In this document: positions 45,340 through 53,380 of the stretch, piece by piece
How positions within the stretch are numbered: position 1 is the stretch's first letter
Layout: every line of letters starts with the position of its first letter
Assembly: GCF_001675045.1 (NCBI RefSeq)
Contig: NZ_LYPA01000065.1
Span: 248,001-312,000, forward strand
Direction of reading: 5' to 3'
Length of the DNA stretch: 64,000 nucleotides
From: Paenibacillus oryzae
Lineage (GTDB): Bacteria > Bacillota > Bacilli > Paenibacillales > Paenibacillaceae
The notes under the pieces: model-generated
The model's input: the letters and a program-made list of their open reading frames with translations, nothing else
What the model was told of the DNA's origin: nothing
Database searches by the model: none
Position numbers and translations under genes: made by a program

Positions 45340-46008
45340 ATGTCCACAGAGGTAAAAGTGCAACAAGAGACAACAGAAGCGGGACCCGCATTTTTTCAAG
45401 TGTTGAATGAACGCCGTTCCGTTCGAAAGTATGATACTGAAGCTGTTATTTCCCAAGAGGAAATTAACGAGCTTTTGACTATGGCGACCAAGGCGCCATC
45501 TTCCTCCAACATGCAGCCTTGGCGGTTTCTTGTTGTAACGGATCCCGAGCTGAAAGCGAAATTGCTCCCGCTTGCTTTTAACCAGCAGCAGGTGGCTGAT
45601 GCTTCGGCGATTGTTATTGTGCTCGGCGACCTTGAAATGTATAAACGCTCGGAAGATATTTATGGCGCGGCTTTTGAAGCCGGATTTATGTCGGAAGAGG
45701 TTAAAGCTCAAATGACCGAAAACTCTCTTCGTATGTATTCCTCGCTGCCTGCCGAACGTCTGAAAGAAATTGTTATATTCGACACCGGTCTGGTTGCCAT
45801 GCAGCTGATGCTGGCCGCGCGCGCCAAAGGCTACGACACGGTGCCAATGGGCGGTTACAACCGAGATGCGGTAAAAGAGCTGTTCGGCATTGGAGAGCGT
45901 TATCTGCCAACCTTGATGCTGCCAATCGGAAAAGCGGCCGCGCCCGGACATCCTACTGTTCGCCTGCCTCTGGAGCAAATTGTTCATGTAAACTCTTTTA
46001 AGGGATAA
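45340..46008 (+). CDS. Nitroreductase family flavoprotein
   Basis: A 222-residue FMN enzyme. The N-terminal RRSVRKYD and TKAPSSSNMQPWRF are the FMN-phosphate motifs. GLVAMQLMLAARAKGYDTVPMGGYN is the conserved dimer/FMN block, and ERYLPTLMLPIG closes the fold. It reduces nitroaromatics, quinones or related acceptors with NAD(P)H; physiological substrates are usually unknown. TAGGAGGG precedes ATG 45340. It is a single gene with its own strong promoter and terminator. Confidence 0.93.
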   Translation: MSTEVKVQQETTEAGPAFFQVLNERRSVRKYDTEAVISQEEINELLTMATKAPSSSNMQPWRFLVVTDPELKAKLLPLAFNQQQVADASAIVIVLGDLEMYKRSEDIYGAAFEAGFMSEEVKAQMTENSLRMYSSLPAERLKEIVIFDTGLVAMQLMLAARAKGYDTVPMGGYNRDAVKELFGIGERYLPTLMLPIGKAAAPGHPTVRLPLEQIVHVNSFKG

Positions 46009-46067
46009 ACGATCCCAATTACTCAAAGTAACTAGAACAATCAGAAGCCTATAGGGGCCTGAACAGC

Positions 46068-46107
46068 AAAAACCCGGACTTCCTGACACAACAGGAGACC
46101 GGGTTTT
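46068..46107 (+). terminator. Rho-independent terminator after the nitroreductase gene
   Basis: AAAACCCGG pairs with CCGGGTTTT, with an inner TCCTG-ACACAA-CAGGA stem. The symmetry lets it also serve cmpA on the other strand. Confidence 0.8.
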
Positions 46108-46133
46108 CTATGTGTTTTTGAGGCTGTAGCCAG

Positions 46134-46283
46134 TTATTTGATGACGGTTCCGCCCTCATGCTCCTTCAGACCCTGTTTGGTCCGATAAAAAAACCAGCAA
46201 TCGTTTAATAGCTTGATTTGCCTTCTGTCCTTTTGCTGAAATGCCCGTATCAGTTGGTTGCACAGCCATTGCGGCACACGCAT
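46134..46283 (-). CDS. cmpA: Cortex morphogenetic protein CmpA
   Basis: A 49-residue protein, short enough to be missed by length cut-offs. The sequence contains PQWLCNQLIRAF, KDRRQIKLLND and CWFFYRTK. This is the CmpA pattern of a short amphipathic helix followed by QIKLLNxCWxFYR. In B. subtilis CmpA acts with the ClpXP protease on SpoIVA during coat and cortex assembly. A very strong GGAGGAGGGGG precedes ATG 46283. Its place between tex and the SprT-like gene mirrors B. subtilis. It is longer at the C-terminus than the 37-residue B. subtilis protein. Confidence 0.85.
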   Translation of the reverse strand: MRVPQWLCNQLIRAFQQKDRRQIKLLNDCWFFYRTKQGLKEHEGGTVIK

Positions 46284-46364
46284 CCCCCTCCTCCGTAAGC
46301 CTAACCTGTTGTTTTACTACGATATGGCATAGACGGGGCGGCTGTGCAGGTCCAATAAGAAACG

Positions 46365-46718
46365 TTATGCCTCTTCGGCTTCCTCATACCACTGCTCCAG
46401 CTGTGCTTGCAGGGCACGAATTTCAGTAAGCAAGGAGATAAGCGGATAAGACTTTTCCTGAATGCCTGAAAAGTCGCGCTCCAGCTCATTAATATACTGA
46501 AGCCCCGACAAAATAGAAGCTGCATTCCCGTGCAGATCAACATTGTCGCATTCCGCAACAGCATACGGCAGACTTGGCACCTGCTCTGCAGTCAGCTTAT
46601 CGATTTCCTTATGAAGCCGCAAATTAAGTGCGCTTAACTGGTAGGCATGTGAAGCCGGCATTTCGACAAAAAAGATAATTTCCTTTTGCTGCATAAGTAC
46701 ATAACGCATAGTAGCCAT
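46365..46718 (-). CDS. Conserved-looking hypothetical protein, 117 residues
   Basis: I recall Paenibacillus proteins of this kind labelled vaguely as hydrolase/acyltransferase, but no catalytic motif is visible. The sequence is helical: FFVEMPASHAYQLSALN, DKLTAEQVPSLPYAVAECDN and a C-terminal helix rich in Glu/Gln (LEQWYEEAEEA). It is soluble, acidic and has no membrane segment. AAGGAGA lies about 11 nt from the ATG. It separates cmpA from the SprT-like gene. Confidence 0.7.
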   Translation of the reverse strand: MATMRYVLMQQKEIIFFVEMPASHAYQLSALNLRLHKEIDKLTAEQVPSLPYAVAECDNVDLHGNAASILSGLQYINELERDFSGIQEKSYPLISLLTEIRALQAQLEQWYEEAEEA

Positions 46719-46827
46719 AACAACAATGGTCTCCTTCCGGTTGCTGCAAGTGTACGGTTGATGAGTTCTACTTGACAGTGTAGCCTATTGGGACGTTACA
46801 ATTCAAGTAGTAAGGGGAGACGAAGCA

Positions 46828-47304
46828 ATGGAGAATAAGGAACTGCAGCAATGGGTGGAAAGGGTGTCGCTGGATTTCTTCGGCAGGCCGTTCCTGCACA
46901 AAGCGACATTTAACGCGAGACTTAAATCAACCGGCGGCCGTTATTTTACCGTAACGCATCATATAGAGATCAGTCCGCATCAATTGAGCCATTACGGCGC
47001 GGAAGAGACGGAAAAAATTATTAAGCATGAGCTGTGCCATTATCATCTTCATATTATGGGGTTGGGCTACCGTCACCGGGATCAGGATTTTAAAGCGTTG
47101 CTGGCAAGAGTGGGCGGGTCCAGATATTGCAAGTCTTTGCCTGATAAAATGAAAAAAACTCAGCCGTTCCGCTACAAGCTTTTTTGTGTTGCGTGCGGAA
47201 TGGAATATTTACGCAAGCGCCGGCTTGATCCTTCCAGATATTTATGCGGTCGTTGCCGCGGAAAACTAAAATTAATACAGCTTGACATTCCGGATAAGCC
47301 ATGA
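46828..47304 (+). CDS. SprT-like zinc metalloprotease-fold protein
   Basis: A 158-residue SprT/YdcK family member. The metal motif is HELCHYHLH at about residues 69-77 (an HExxH form), followed by GLGYRHRDQDFKALLARVGG. A C-terminal zinc ribbon has CVACGMEY and CGRCRGKL. Eukaryotic Spartan relatives cut DNA-protein crosslinks; the bacterial role is not established. In B. subtilis ydcK sits next to tex and a tRNA cluster, as here; the first tRNA begins 29 bp after the stop. Confidence 0.9.
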   Translation: MENKELQQWVERVSLDFFGRPFLHKATFNARLKSTGGRYFTVTHHIEISPHQLSHYGAEETEKIIKHELCHYHLHIMGLGYRHRDQDFKALLARVGGSRYCKSLPDKMKKTQPFRYKLFCVACGMEYLRKRRLDPSRYLCGRCRGKLKLIQLDIPDKP

Positions 47305-47332
47305 TAAATTATTGGAAGTGACTTTAATTTAT

Positions 47333-47408
47333 TCCCTGATAGCTCAGTTGGTAGAGCACTCGACTGTTAATCGAGTTGTCACAGGTTCGAGTCCTGTTCG
47401 GGGAGCCA
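47333..47408 (+). tRNA. tRNA-Asn (GTT)
   Basis: A complete cloverleaf with acceptor TCCCTGA/TCGGGGA, anticodon loop CTGTTAA, T-loop GTTCGAG and an encoded CCA end. First of five tRNAs downstream of the SprT-like gene; no promoter of its own is obvious. Confidence 0.97.
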
Positions 47409-47414
47409 TCTCAT

Positions 47415-47505
47415 GGAGAAGTACCCAAGTGGCTCAAGGGGACCCTCTGCTAAGGGGTTAGACTGCGTAAGTGGTGCGAGGGTTCGAATCCCTCCTTCTC
47501 CGCCA
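47415..47505 (+). tRNA. tRNA-Ser (GCT)
   Basis: Acceptor GGAGAAG/CTTCTCC, a long variable arm, anticodon GCT and encoded CCA. Six bases after tRNA-Asn, so they are co-transcribed. Confidence 0.97.
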
Positions 47506-47530
47506 CAATTTTGTTTAGGACTCAGCGATC

Positions 47531-47557
47531 AAGAGGCCGATCAAGCGGTCTTTTTTT
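47531..47557 (+). terminator. Terminator between the tRNA-Ser and tRNA-Glu units
   Basis: AAGAGGCCG and CGGTCTTTT form a stem with G-T pairs and a 6-nt loop, followed by a T run. Confidence 0.7.
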
Positions 47558-47622
47558 ACGGCCTAAAGTCGTGAAGCAGATAATAAACAAAATAAATCAG
47601 TAATGAATTTTTTAAAAAAAGC

Positions 47623-47651
47623 TTGCTTTTCATAACTCAGGCGAGTATAAT
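47623..47651 (+). promoter_or_regulatory. Strong promoter of the tRNA-Glu-Lys-Leu unit
   Basis: TTGCTT (47623-47628), a 17-bp spacer, TATAAT (47646-47651). An A/T tract just upstream (47607-47620) looks like an UP element. Transcription would start about 27 bp before tRNA-Glu. Confidence 0.75.
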
Positions 47652-47684
47652 AAATTTCGTTGCTGAAAAAATAATAAAGAACAC

Positions 47685-47759
47685 GGCCCGTTGGTCAAGG
47701 GGTTAAGACACCTCCCTTTCACGGAGGTAACAGGGGTTCGAATCCCCTACGGGTCACCA
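47685..47759 (+). tRNA. tRNA-Glu (TTC)
   Basis: Acceptor GGCCCGT/ACGGGTC with one G-T pair, anticodon loop CTTTCAC, T-arm GGGGTTCGAATCCCC and encoded CCA. Confidence 0.97.
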
Positions 47760-47808
47760 TTTACCTTTTGAGAAGCAGCTCTTGTATGGAGTTCGTTTCC
47801 AGTCATGA

Positions 47809-47884
47809 GAGCCATTAGCTCAGTTGGTAGAGCACCTGACTTTTAATCAGGGTGTCGAAGGTTCGAGTCCTTCATGGCTCACCA
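47809..47884 (+). tRNA. tRNA-Lys (TTT)
   Basis: Acceptor GAGCCAT/ATGGCTC, anticodon loop CTTTTAA, T-loop GTTCGAG and encoded CCA. Confidence 0.97.
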
Positions 47885-47941
47885 GTTTTTTTCATCCCTC
47901 GGAATGAACTGGATTGAAGGATATAAGCAACATTTATACAT

Positions 47942-48024
47942 GCGGTAGTGGTGGAATGGCAGACACGCTATCTTGAGGGGGTAGTGGGTGTATACCCGTG
48001 GAGGTTCGAGTCCTCTCTACCGCA
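47942..48024 (+). tRNA. tRNA-Leu (GAG)
   Basis: Acceptor GCGGTAG/CTACCGC, anticodon stem CTATC/GGTAG with GAG in the loop, and a leucine-type long variable arm. Unlike the other four tRNAs here, CCA is not encoded (ATAA follows), so it needs CCA addition. Confidence 0.95.
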
Positions 48025-48030
48025 TAACTT

Positions 48031-48073
48031 AAAAAGACGGGAACTCTTGATAGTAAAGGGTTTCCGTCTTTTT
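48031..48073 (+). terminator. Terminator of the tRNA cluster
   Basis: AAAAAGACGG pairs with CCGTCTTTTT, with an inner AACTCTT/AAGGGTT stem. Confidence 0.8.
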
Positions 48074-48152
48074 CATCGTTGTATTTTATTTTGTTGAAGC
48101 CCTGCCTCAAATTGATGTGCAGCCGAGCTATGACGATGATTGTGGAAATGGA

Positions 48153-48541
48153 TTATATTTGATCTTCCATCATTTTTCTAAATTGTTCCACTGTATAATC
48201 ACCTTGAATTCCTTTCACACGGACTTCCAATCTGTCATTATTATATTCTATTTGCGACTGACCGTCAGAAACGACATATTGCTTAACTTGTTCTCGATCT
48301 CAGAGTCGAGTGCTTCTCCATAAAAGGTTTCTTCTATGACCACCTTTGCTATTTGTGGTTCTTTTTCATTGGTGACGGAATCAACTAAAGCTCCATATGA
48401 AGTGAAATATGTTGCAAAAAGCATCGTAATCCACGATATTAATGAAAAAGGAATGTGCAGGGAATGTTTTGTGGTTATTGATTCGAACTGTACGGGCATT
48501 ATTAACCAGCAAGAGAAACTGGAGAGGATGGAAGAGGTCAA
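48153..48541 (-). pseudogene. Frameshifted remnant of a small membrane-protein gene
   Basis: One frame (from about 48541 down to 48248) encodes a hydrophobic span (SWITMLFATYFTSYGALVD) and an acidic region ending YGEALDSEIEN, then stops soon after. The neighbouring frame picks up at once with EQVKQYVVSDGQSQIEYNN, continues with EVRVKGIQGDYTVEQFRKMM and ends at TAA 48153-48155. A one-base indel near 48295 would join the two into one sensible protein. There is no ribosome site at the apparent start, and the segment is more AT-rich than its neighbours. Family not recognised. Confidence 0.55.
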
Positions 48542-48590
48542 TTGAAGCTGTGAAGATTTATACTATTATCCAATGGAGCGGGGGATTGAA

Positions 48591-49736
48591 TTGGGGAAAA
48601 AAACATTTCTGTTGGCGCCGGATTCATTCAAGGAAAGCATGACGGCTAAGGAAGTTTGTCTGGCAATGGAAAAAGGGCTGCGAAAAGTATACCCGGACGC
48701 TCGTTATATTCATGTGCCGATGGCGGATGGGGGCGAAGGGACGATGCAATCCCTAGTGGATGCCTCGGGCGGAACCCTTTATGAGAGGGAAGTGATTGGC
48801 CCGCTAGGCAGGCCTGTTATGGCCAGCTACGACATTTTGGGCGATGGCCGCACAGCGGTGATCGAAATGGCGTCAGCAAGCGGCATTCATTTGGTAAACA
48901 AGGAGCAGCGCAATCCGCTCGTTACGACATCTTATGGTACCGGACAGTTGATTCTAGCCTGCCTGGAGCATGGCGTTACCAGCATCATCATTGGTTTAGG
49001 AGGCAGCGCTACTAATGATGGCGGTGCAGGAATGGCGGAGGCTTTGGGAGCGTCGTTTTTGGATGCCAGCGGCACAGCTATTAAACGTGGAGGCGGCTCT
49101 CTTGGCGAGCTTGAAGCGATTGATGTTTCTGGGCTGGACAGGCGGTTAAAGAAGGTTGACATTATCGTTGCTTGCGATGTAGCGAATCCGCTTTGCGGCG
49201 AGCAGGGCGCCTCACATGTTTTTGGCCCGCAAAAGGGAGCTACGCCGGAGATGGCTGGTCTTCTTGATGCCAATCTGGCTCATTATGCCGAGATCGCAAA
49301 ACAGCAGCTTCAACGGGATGTTAGAGATATTCCAGGAGCGGGGGCTGCAGGCGGCTTGGGGGCGGGACTGTTGATTTTTACAGAGGCCTCCCTGCAAAAG
49401 GGCATTGATATCGTCATTCACTATTCCGGCCTGCGTGAAAAGCTGGCGCAAGCCGATGTTGTGTTCACAGGTGAAGGCGGTATTGACTTTCAAACCAAAT
49501 TTGGCAAAACGCCGCATGGCGTAGCCCGCGCTGCCAAGGAGGCGAGAATACCCGTCATTGCGATTGCGGGATATGTGGGAGAAGGAATTGATTCACTTTA
49601 CGGGGAAGGCATTGATGCGGTATTTGGCATCGTTCCCGGTGCGGCGGAGCTGGAGCAGCTCCTGCAGGAGGGTCCCCGCAATGTCGAGCGTACAATGGAA
49701 AACATCGGGCGAGTGATAAAGCTGGGTCTGGGCTAG
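48591..49736 (+). CDS. glxK: Glycerate kinase (GlxK/GarK family)
   Basis: A 381-residue enzyme phosphorylating D-glycerate with ATP. It has the family start LLAPDSFKESMTA, then MADGGEGTMQSLVDA, GLGGSATNDGGAGMAEALGA, ACDVANPLCGEQGASHVFGPQKGA, GAGAAGGLGAGL and FTGEGGIDFQT. All belong to the type-1 bacterial glycerate kinases. TTG 48591 is preferred because relatives start one or two residues before the KTFLLAPDSF segment, with GGAGCGGGGG upstream; ATG 48573 overlaps that site. It stands alone, so its pathway link (glyoxylate or glucarate use) is not shown by context. Confidence 0.92.
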   Translation: MGKKTFLLAPDSFKESMTAKEVCLAMEKGLRKVYPDARYIHVPMADGGEGTMQSLVDASGGTLYEREVIGPLGRPVMASYDILGDGRTAVIEMASASGIHLVNKEQRNPLVTTSYGTGQLILACLEHGVTSIIIGLGGSATNDGGAGMAEALGASFLDASGTAIKRGGGSLGELEAIDVSGLDRRLKKVDIIVACDVANPLCGEQGASHVFGPQKGATPEMAGLLDANLAHYAEIAKQQLQRDVRDIPGAGAAGGLGAGLLIFTEASLQKGIDIVIHYSGLREKLAQADVVFTGEGGIDFQTKFGKTPHGVARAAKEARIPVIAIAGYVGEGIDSLYGEGIDAVFGIVPGAAELEQLLQEGPRNVERTMENIGRVIKLGLG

Positions 49737-49831
49737 GGCTGATTTGCAAACACGCCCTGGGCTGCATGGAGTAATTTTTAAAGGATATCCTTACGTTCCA
49801 ATTCCCATCTTTTATTTAAGCGCTTTTTGGT

Positions 49832-49865
49832 AAAAGGAGCCAAGCAATCTGGCTGGGCTCCCTTT
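49832..49865 (-). terminator. Rho-independent terminator of the dNTPase gene
   Basis: On the minus strand AAAGGGAGCC pairs with GGCTCCTTTT and ends in T. It lies between convergent glycerate kinase and dNTPase genes. Confidence 0.6.
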
Positions 49866-49918
49866 GCTGCAAGCCTAATGAGTCTGTCCATTTTGCTTTG
49901 TTCCCCAACTGGAAGCCG

Positions 49919-51244
49919 TTAAATATCAAACAGCTTTCCGCCGGCGGATTCGAACAGGCGCGAATAGATTTTGAGGGCGTAATTATCGGTCATGCTTGAC
50001 AGGTAGTCGCAGACAATCCGGGCATTGTGGTTGTCGGAAGACACGCTCCAATGGCTTTTTTCATCCTGGGGCAGCAGATGCTTGTCATGGATCATGGCGT
50101 CAAACAGCTTTTTAATGATATGTCCGCCGCGCCATTCGAAGGTTTGCACTCGTTGGGATTTAATGACATGCGTGATTACCAGCTGCTTAAGTCCTGCAAG
50201 CAAGGTCCGCGTCCCTTCGTCAACAAACGCCCTGTATTTGAGCCGATTGGAGAATAACGGTTGTCCATCCTGATCGAACGGAACCTCCTCGATAGAAACA
50301 TGATTAATAAATCCCCACACTAAATCAGCGCATAAATGCTTGTTTTTGTACTTATTGTCGCCTGTGTCTCCAGCTTCAAGAAAACGGTTGATTGCATTGG
50401 CGATTCCCTCGGGGCAATTTTTGCTGCAATCCGTCAACACATCCTTTAAAGCCTCTTGAGGAATCAATTGCAGCTTTAAGGAATCCTCCAAATCGTAGGT
50501 AGCATAAGCAATATCATCGGCAAGCTCCACAATGGAGCATTCAAACGTTTTGGCAAGGGTTGTCCCATGTTTGCCTTCTTTTATGCCGGAGTAAGCGGTC
50601 AGATAGTTTATTTCCACCTCCGTGAATGGCTCCAAAACCCATCGAAAAGCGGCCATATCCTCATCAAAAATACTGCTTTTTGGCGGTTTGTCCTCCACCC
50701 TGATATTATTCAGCATTTTCATTGGAACCGGATATTTGAGTATGGAAAGCAGTCCCGCCCGCGTCAGGTTAAGACCATAGCCATGATGTCCCTCCAGAGC
50801 AGTCAGAAGCCGAAAGGTATGTCCGTTGCCTTCAAAGTTCAGATCAAAACGCCGCATGCACGCATTAAGCGCGCGCTCGCCTTGATGACCAAACGGAGGA
50901 TGCCCCAAATCATGAGCCAGTGCAGCCGCTTCAATGAGCGATGTATCGATTTTTCCATTATATACATTCGTATTTTCGTTAAGCGATGTGGCAATGCCGC
51001 GCGCTATCTGGGCAACCTCCAGCGAGTGGGTAAGGCGGGTGCGGTGAAAATCGCCTTCGCTTACCGCGATGACTTGCGTCTTGGCTTGCAGACGGCGAAA
51101 TGCGGCCGAATGAAGGATTCGTCCGTAATCTCTTTCGAAGTCGTCCCGAATGGAGACTCTGGCTTTGGCGTCGGGCAAGTCGGCCTTCCGTTCCGAATCA
51201 GTTTCATTGTAAAATGGATTTTGAGTATTTTTTTGCAAAATCAT
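49919..51244 (-). CDS. dgt: Deoxynucleoside triphosphate triphosphohydrolase (dGTPase-like, HD domain)
   Basis: A 441-residue HD-superfamily phosphohydrolase releasing triphosphate from dNTPs. The metal ligands are in TRLTHSLEV, AHDLGHPPFGH and ELADDIAYATYDLED. The start YGRILHSAAFRRLQAKTQV is the usual dNTPase lead. The family guards nucleotide pool balance. ATG 51244 follows GAGGAGG by 7 nt; the frame extends a further 11 codons without a site. It is divergent from the guanylate-kinase-like gene across a perfect palindrome. Confidence 0.93.
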   Translation of the reverse strand: MILQKNTQNPFYNETDSERKADLPDAKARVSIRDDFERDYGRILHSAAFRRLQAKTQVIAVSEGDFHRTRLTHSLEVAQIARGIATSLNENTNVYNGKIDTSLIEAAALAHDLGHPPFGHQGERALNACMRRFDLNFEGNGHTFRLLTALEGHHGYGLNLTRAGLLSILKYPVPMKMLNNIRVEDKPPKSSIFDEDMAAFRWVLEPFTEVEINYLTAYSGIKEGKHGTTLAKTFECSIVELADDIAYATYDLEDSLKLQLIPQEALKDVLTDCSKNCPEGIANAINRFLEAGDTGDNKYKNKHLCADLVWGFINHVSIEEVPFDQDGQPLFSNRLKYRAFVDEGTRTLLAGLKQLVITHVIKSQRVQTFEWRGGHIIKKLFDAMIHDKHLLPQDEKSHWSVSSDNHNARIVCDYLSSMTDNYALKIYSRLFESAGGKLFDI

Positions 51245-51272
51245 TAAACGGCCTCCTCGCGGAATGAGAATA

Positions 51273-51295
51273 ACCAAGCTTGGTCAAATTATACT
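51273..51295 (+). promoter_or_regulatory. Palindrome and -10 between divergent dgt and guanylate-kinase-like genes
   Basis: ACCAAGCTTGGT (51273-51284) is a perfect 12-bp palindrome. It is followed by TATACT (51290-51295), a good plus-strand -10. Transcription from it would begin near 51302, which favours the TTG start at 51329 over ATG 51305. Confidence 0.45.
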
Positions 51296-51328
51296 ACACA
51301 TATTATGGAAAAGGGAGCAGGATATAGC

Positions 51329-51895
51329 TTGAGCAAAGTGATTGCGCTATTTGGGCCGTCGGCGTCTGGAAAAACGGAAATTCAAGCCAGCTTGTCCGCC
51401 ATCGGGGTGCCGAAGCTGATTACGGCAACAACAAGAAAACCTCGTGAAGGGGAAGAGGATGGCGTACATTATCATTTTATGAGCCATTCCGCTTTCGAAA
51501 AGGGCATAGCTGCCGGCAAGTTTATGGAGTGGACGCGATATAATGGGGAGCTGTACGGGACATTGGCTGCCAGCATCGAAGAGACGGCAGCCAGCAGGCA
51601 GCCGGCGACGATTATTTTGGATCTTGCGGGCGTTCTTGCCTTGAAGGAGCGGTACTCCCATATTTTTGCTTTGTATATAGGAGCGGATATAGCTAGCATC
51701 AAGCGGCGCTTGCTTGCCCGTGGAGGGGATTCAGAGGACGCCCAGCGAAGAATTGCCCGAGCGGAAGAAATTGAGTTAGGCGAGGCTTATTTGGGGACCG
51801 CCGACAGGATTGTCTGGAACGGCGATGACGTCAGCTTTGAAGCGACATTGCAGCAGGTTGAGACCGTTGTGAAGGAAGTGTTGTCTCATTATTGA
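51329..51895 (+). CDS. Guanylate kinase-like protein
   Basis: A 188-residue P-loop protein: Walker A FGPSASGKTE at the N-terminus, then ITATTRKPREGEEDGVHYHFMS. The latter is the GMP-binding region of guanylate kinases (TTRxPRxGExxGxxYxF). EWTRYNGELYGTL and a lid-like ARGGDSEDAQRRI follow. It is a divergent member rather than a standard gmk, since the P-loop has AS before GK and the GMP site varies. TTG 51329 has AGCAGGA upstream. Confidence 0.82.
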   Translation: MSKVIALFGPSASGKTEIQASLSAIGVPKLITATTRKPREGEEDGVHYHFMSHSAFEKGIAAGKFMEWTRYNGELYGTLAASIEETAASRQPATIILDLAGVLALKERYSHIFALYIGADIASIKRRLLARGGDSEDAQRRIARAEEIELGEAYLGTADRIVWNGDDVSFEATLQQVETVVKEVLSHY

Positions 51896-51967
51896 TTGGT
51901 TACATCTAAAGGAAGCCGGATGCAAATTCCCGGTTTGACGAAAGACGTAAGGAGGCAATCCGGAAAT

Positions 51968-52079
51968 GGGACTGTCCGAAAAGTCAAATGGAATGAATTA
52001 TTATTCAGCAGAGAGGACGAGAGGACCAGACGGGCGTGCTGAATCATTATTCACCGCAACAGACTACTCGGATAGCCCC
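51968..52079. mobile_element. Palindromic MITE-like element, short copy C
   Basis: GGGACTGTCCGAAAAGTC on the left and ACTCGGATAGCCCC on the right match the ends of copies A and B, including the TTATTCAGCAGAG and TGCTGAATCATTATTC sub-terminal segments. The central hairpin arms (GGGTGTCTTG...) are missing, so this is an internally deleted form of about 112 bp. It again lies between two convergent genes. Confidence 0.7.
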
Positions 52080-52161
52080 TTCTCCTTTTTGTGGGGATAC
52101 CGCCGGTTTAACATTACATTCCTATCGGGAATTATGGCTTGCTGGAAATAACAGGCTTCTT

Positions 52162-53298
52162 TTAAGCGACCCCGTTATTCGAAACCGAAGCAATTTTGAC
52201 GAGACGGCTTTCGTCCACCTCTACGCCAAGGCCCGGGCCTTCAGGCAAATAAACCTTCCCGCCTTCAACCTTCAAGTCCGAAGCGGGATCATCTTCGGCT
52301 CGAACACGCTGAAAGCCCCATACTTCAAAATACTTTGCATGTGAAGCGGCCGCAGCATGCAACAGGGCAGCAGTTGCAAGTCTGCCTTCGTCCATCTGTC
52401 CCAGCATGACGGGCAAGTTGAAGGCGTCAGCGATGCCCATCATTTGCTGAAGGGCTGCAAGCGACCCCGCCTTGACGATTTTTAAATGCAGGATGTCCGC
52501 GGCTCTTTCCGCGGCTATTGCTGCGACATCGCTAACGGATTTGCAGCTTTCATCGGCAACGATAGGGATTGCGCTGGCATGCTTCAACAGCTTGAGGCCG
52601 GCGATATCGGCCGCTGGCACAGGCTGTTCAATCCATTCCACGCCAAGCGGTTCATATTGCTTGATGCGAAGGGCCGCTTCCTTGACGCTCCAGCCCTGAT
52701 TGGCGTCCACGCAAAACAAAACCTCGTTCTGGAGTCCGTATTCTTCGATGGTAGCTCTCGCTGCGGCCACTCTTGCAAGATCCCCCGGCCTGTCCCGTCC
52801 CACGCGAACCTTGATAATGCGAAATCCTGCGTCCAGATAACGCCTGGCCTCGTTTATTGCCTGATCGACCGAACCAAACGCAATGGTAGCATCGCTGGCA
52901 AAGCTGGACTGCACGATTCCGCCTAGCAGCATGGCTGCCGGGACGCCGAGATGTTTGCCGGCAAGGTCCAGCAGAGCGATATCAATTGCAGCTTTGGCGG
53001 CGCTGTTCCCTTCAATCAGGCCTTCGATGCCTTTTACTAGCGCATTTCTTTGCATCGGATTTTTGCCCAGCAAATAAGGAGCTATACGATGCTCCAGGAC
53101 AGCCGCAACTCTCTCAGGCGTGTCTCCGGTCACATATTCGCAGTTGCCTCTAACTTCACTCCACCCAGTTGCGCCACATTCAGTGCTGATCTTTACGTAT
53201 ACCTCTTTTAAATGGGTAATGGTCCCAGAAGAAGCATGCGTAAAAGGCGGATTCAATGGAAGATCAAACCTAAAAATATCGACTGTGGAAATTTTCAT
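52162..53298 (-). CDS. Enolase-superfamily enzyme (muconate lactonising / dipeptide epimerase-like)
   Basis: A 378-residue MR/MLE-type barrel enzyme. An N-terminal capping domain precedes the barrel. Metal ligands are in CVDANQGW, WIEQPV and IVADES, and the far-side lysine is in LHLKIVKAGS. The near-side KxK motif, which supplies the general base in this subgroup, reads IKVRVG here, so the second lysine is arginine. It may be a dehydratase, racemase or cycloisomerase with one-base chemistry. GAGGTG precedes the ATG. It is divergent from the GntR gene and likely works in the same catabolic pathway. Confidence 0.88.
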   Translation of the reverse strand: MKISTVDIFRFDLPLNPPFTHASSGTITHLKEVYVKISTECGATGWSEVRGNCEYVTGDTPERVAAVLEHRIAPYLLGKNPMQRNALVKGIEGLIEGNSAAKAAIDIALLDLAGKHLGVPAAMLLGGIVQSSFASDATIAFGSVDQAINEARRYLDAGFRIIKVRVGRDRPGDLARVAAARATIEEYGLQNEVLFCVDANQGWSVKEAALRIKQYEPLGVEWIEQPVPAADIAGLKLLKHASAIPIVADESCKSVSDVAAIAAERAADILHLKIVKAGSLAALQQMMGIADAFNLPVMLGQMDEGRLATAALLHAAAASHAKYFEVWGFQRVRAEDDPASDLKVEGGKVYLPEGPGLGVEVDESRLVKIASVSNNGVA

Positions 53299-53338
53299 CT
53301 AAGCACCTCAACCATGTGTTAGTTTATATAACGTATAA

Positions 53339-53344
53339 ATTATA
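53339..53344 (-). promoter_or_regulatory. -10 element of the enolase-superfamily gene
   Basis: TATAAT on the minus strand, about 40 bp before ATG 53298. The -35 (ATTAAT at 17 bp) is poor, which fits an activator- or repressor-controlled promoter. Confidence 0.4.
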
Positions 53345-53380
53345 AATCCGTTTACAAAGTTATTAATCAAGTTATTAAAG

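Noticed and set aside
46365..46718. Assignment of the 117-residue protein as a hydrolase/acyltransferase
   Set aside because: That label circulates for similar proteins, but no catalytic motif is visible, so no function is claimed.
47333..48024. tRNA cluster as an attachment site for an integrated element
   Set aside because: No integrase gene and no direct repeat of a tRNA 3' end was seen; only a frameshifted gene lies downstream.
48336..48545. 69-codon plus-strand frame with CRECF-like cysteines
   Set aside because: It overlaps the minus-strand frameshifted gene, which reads better, and has no ribosome site.
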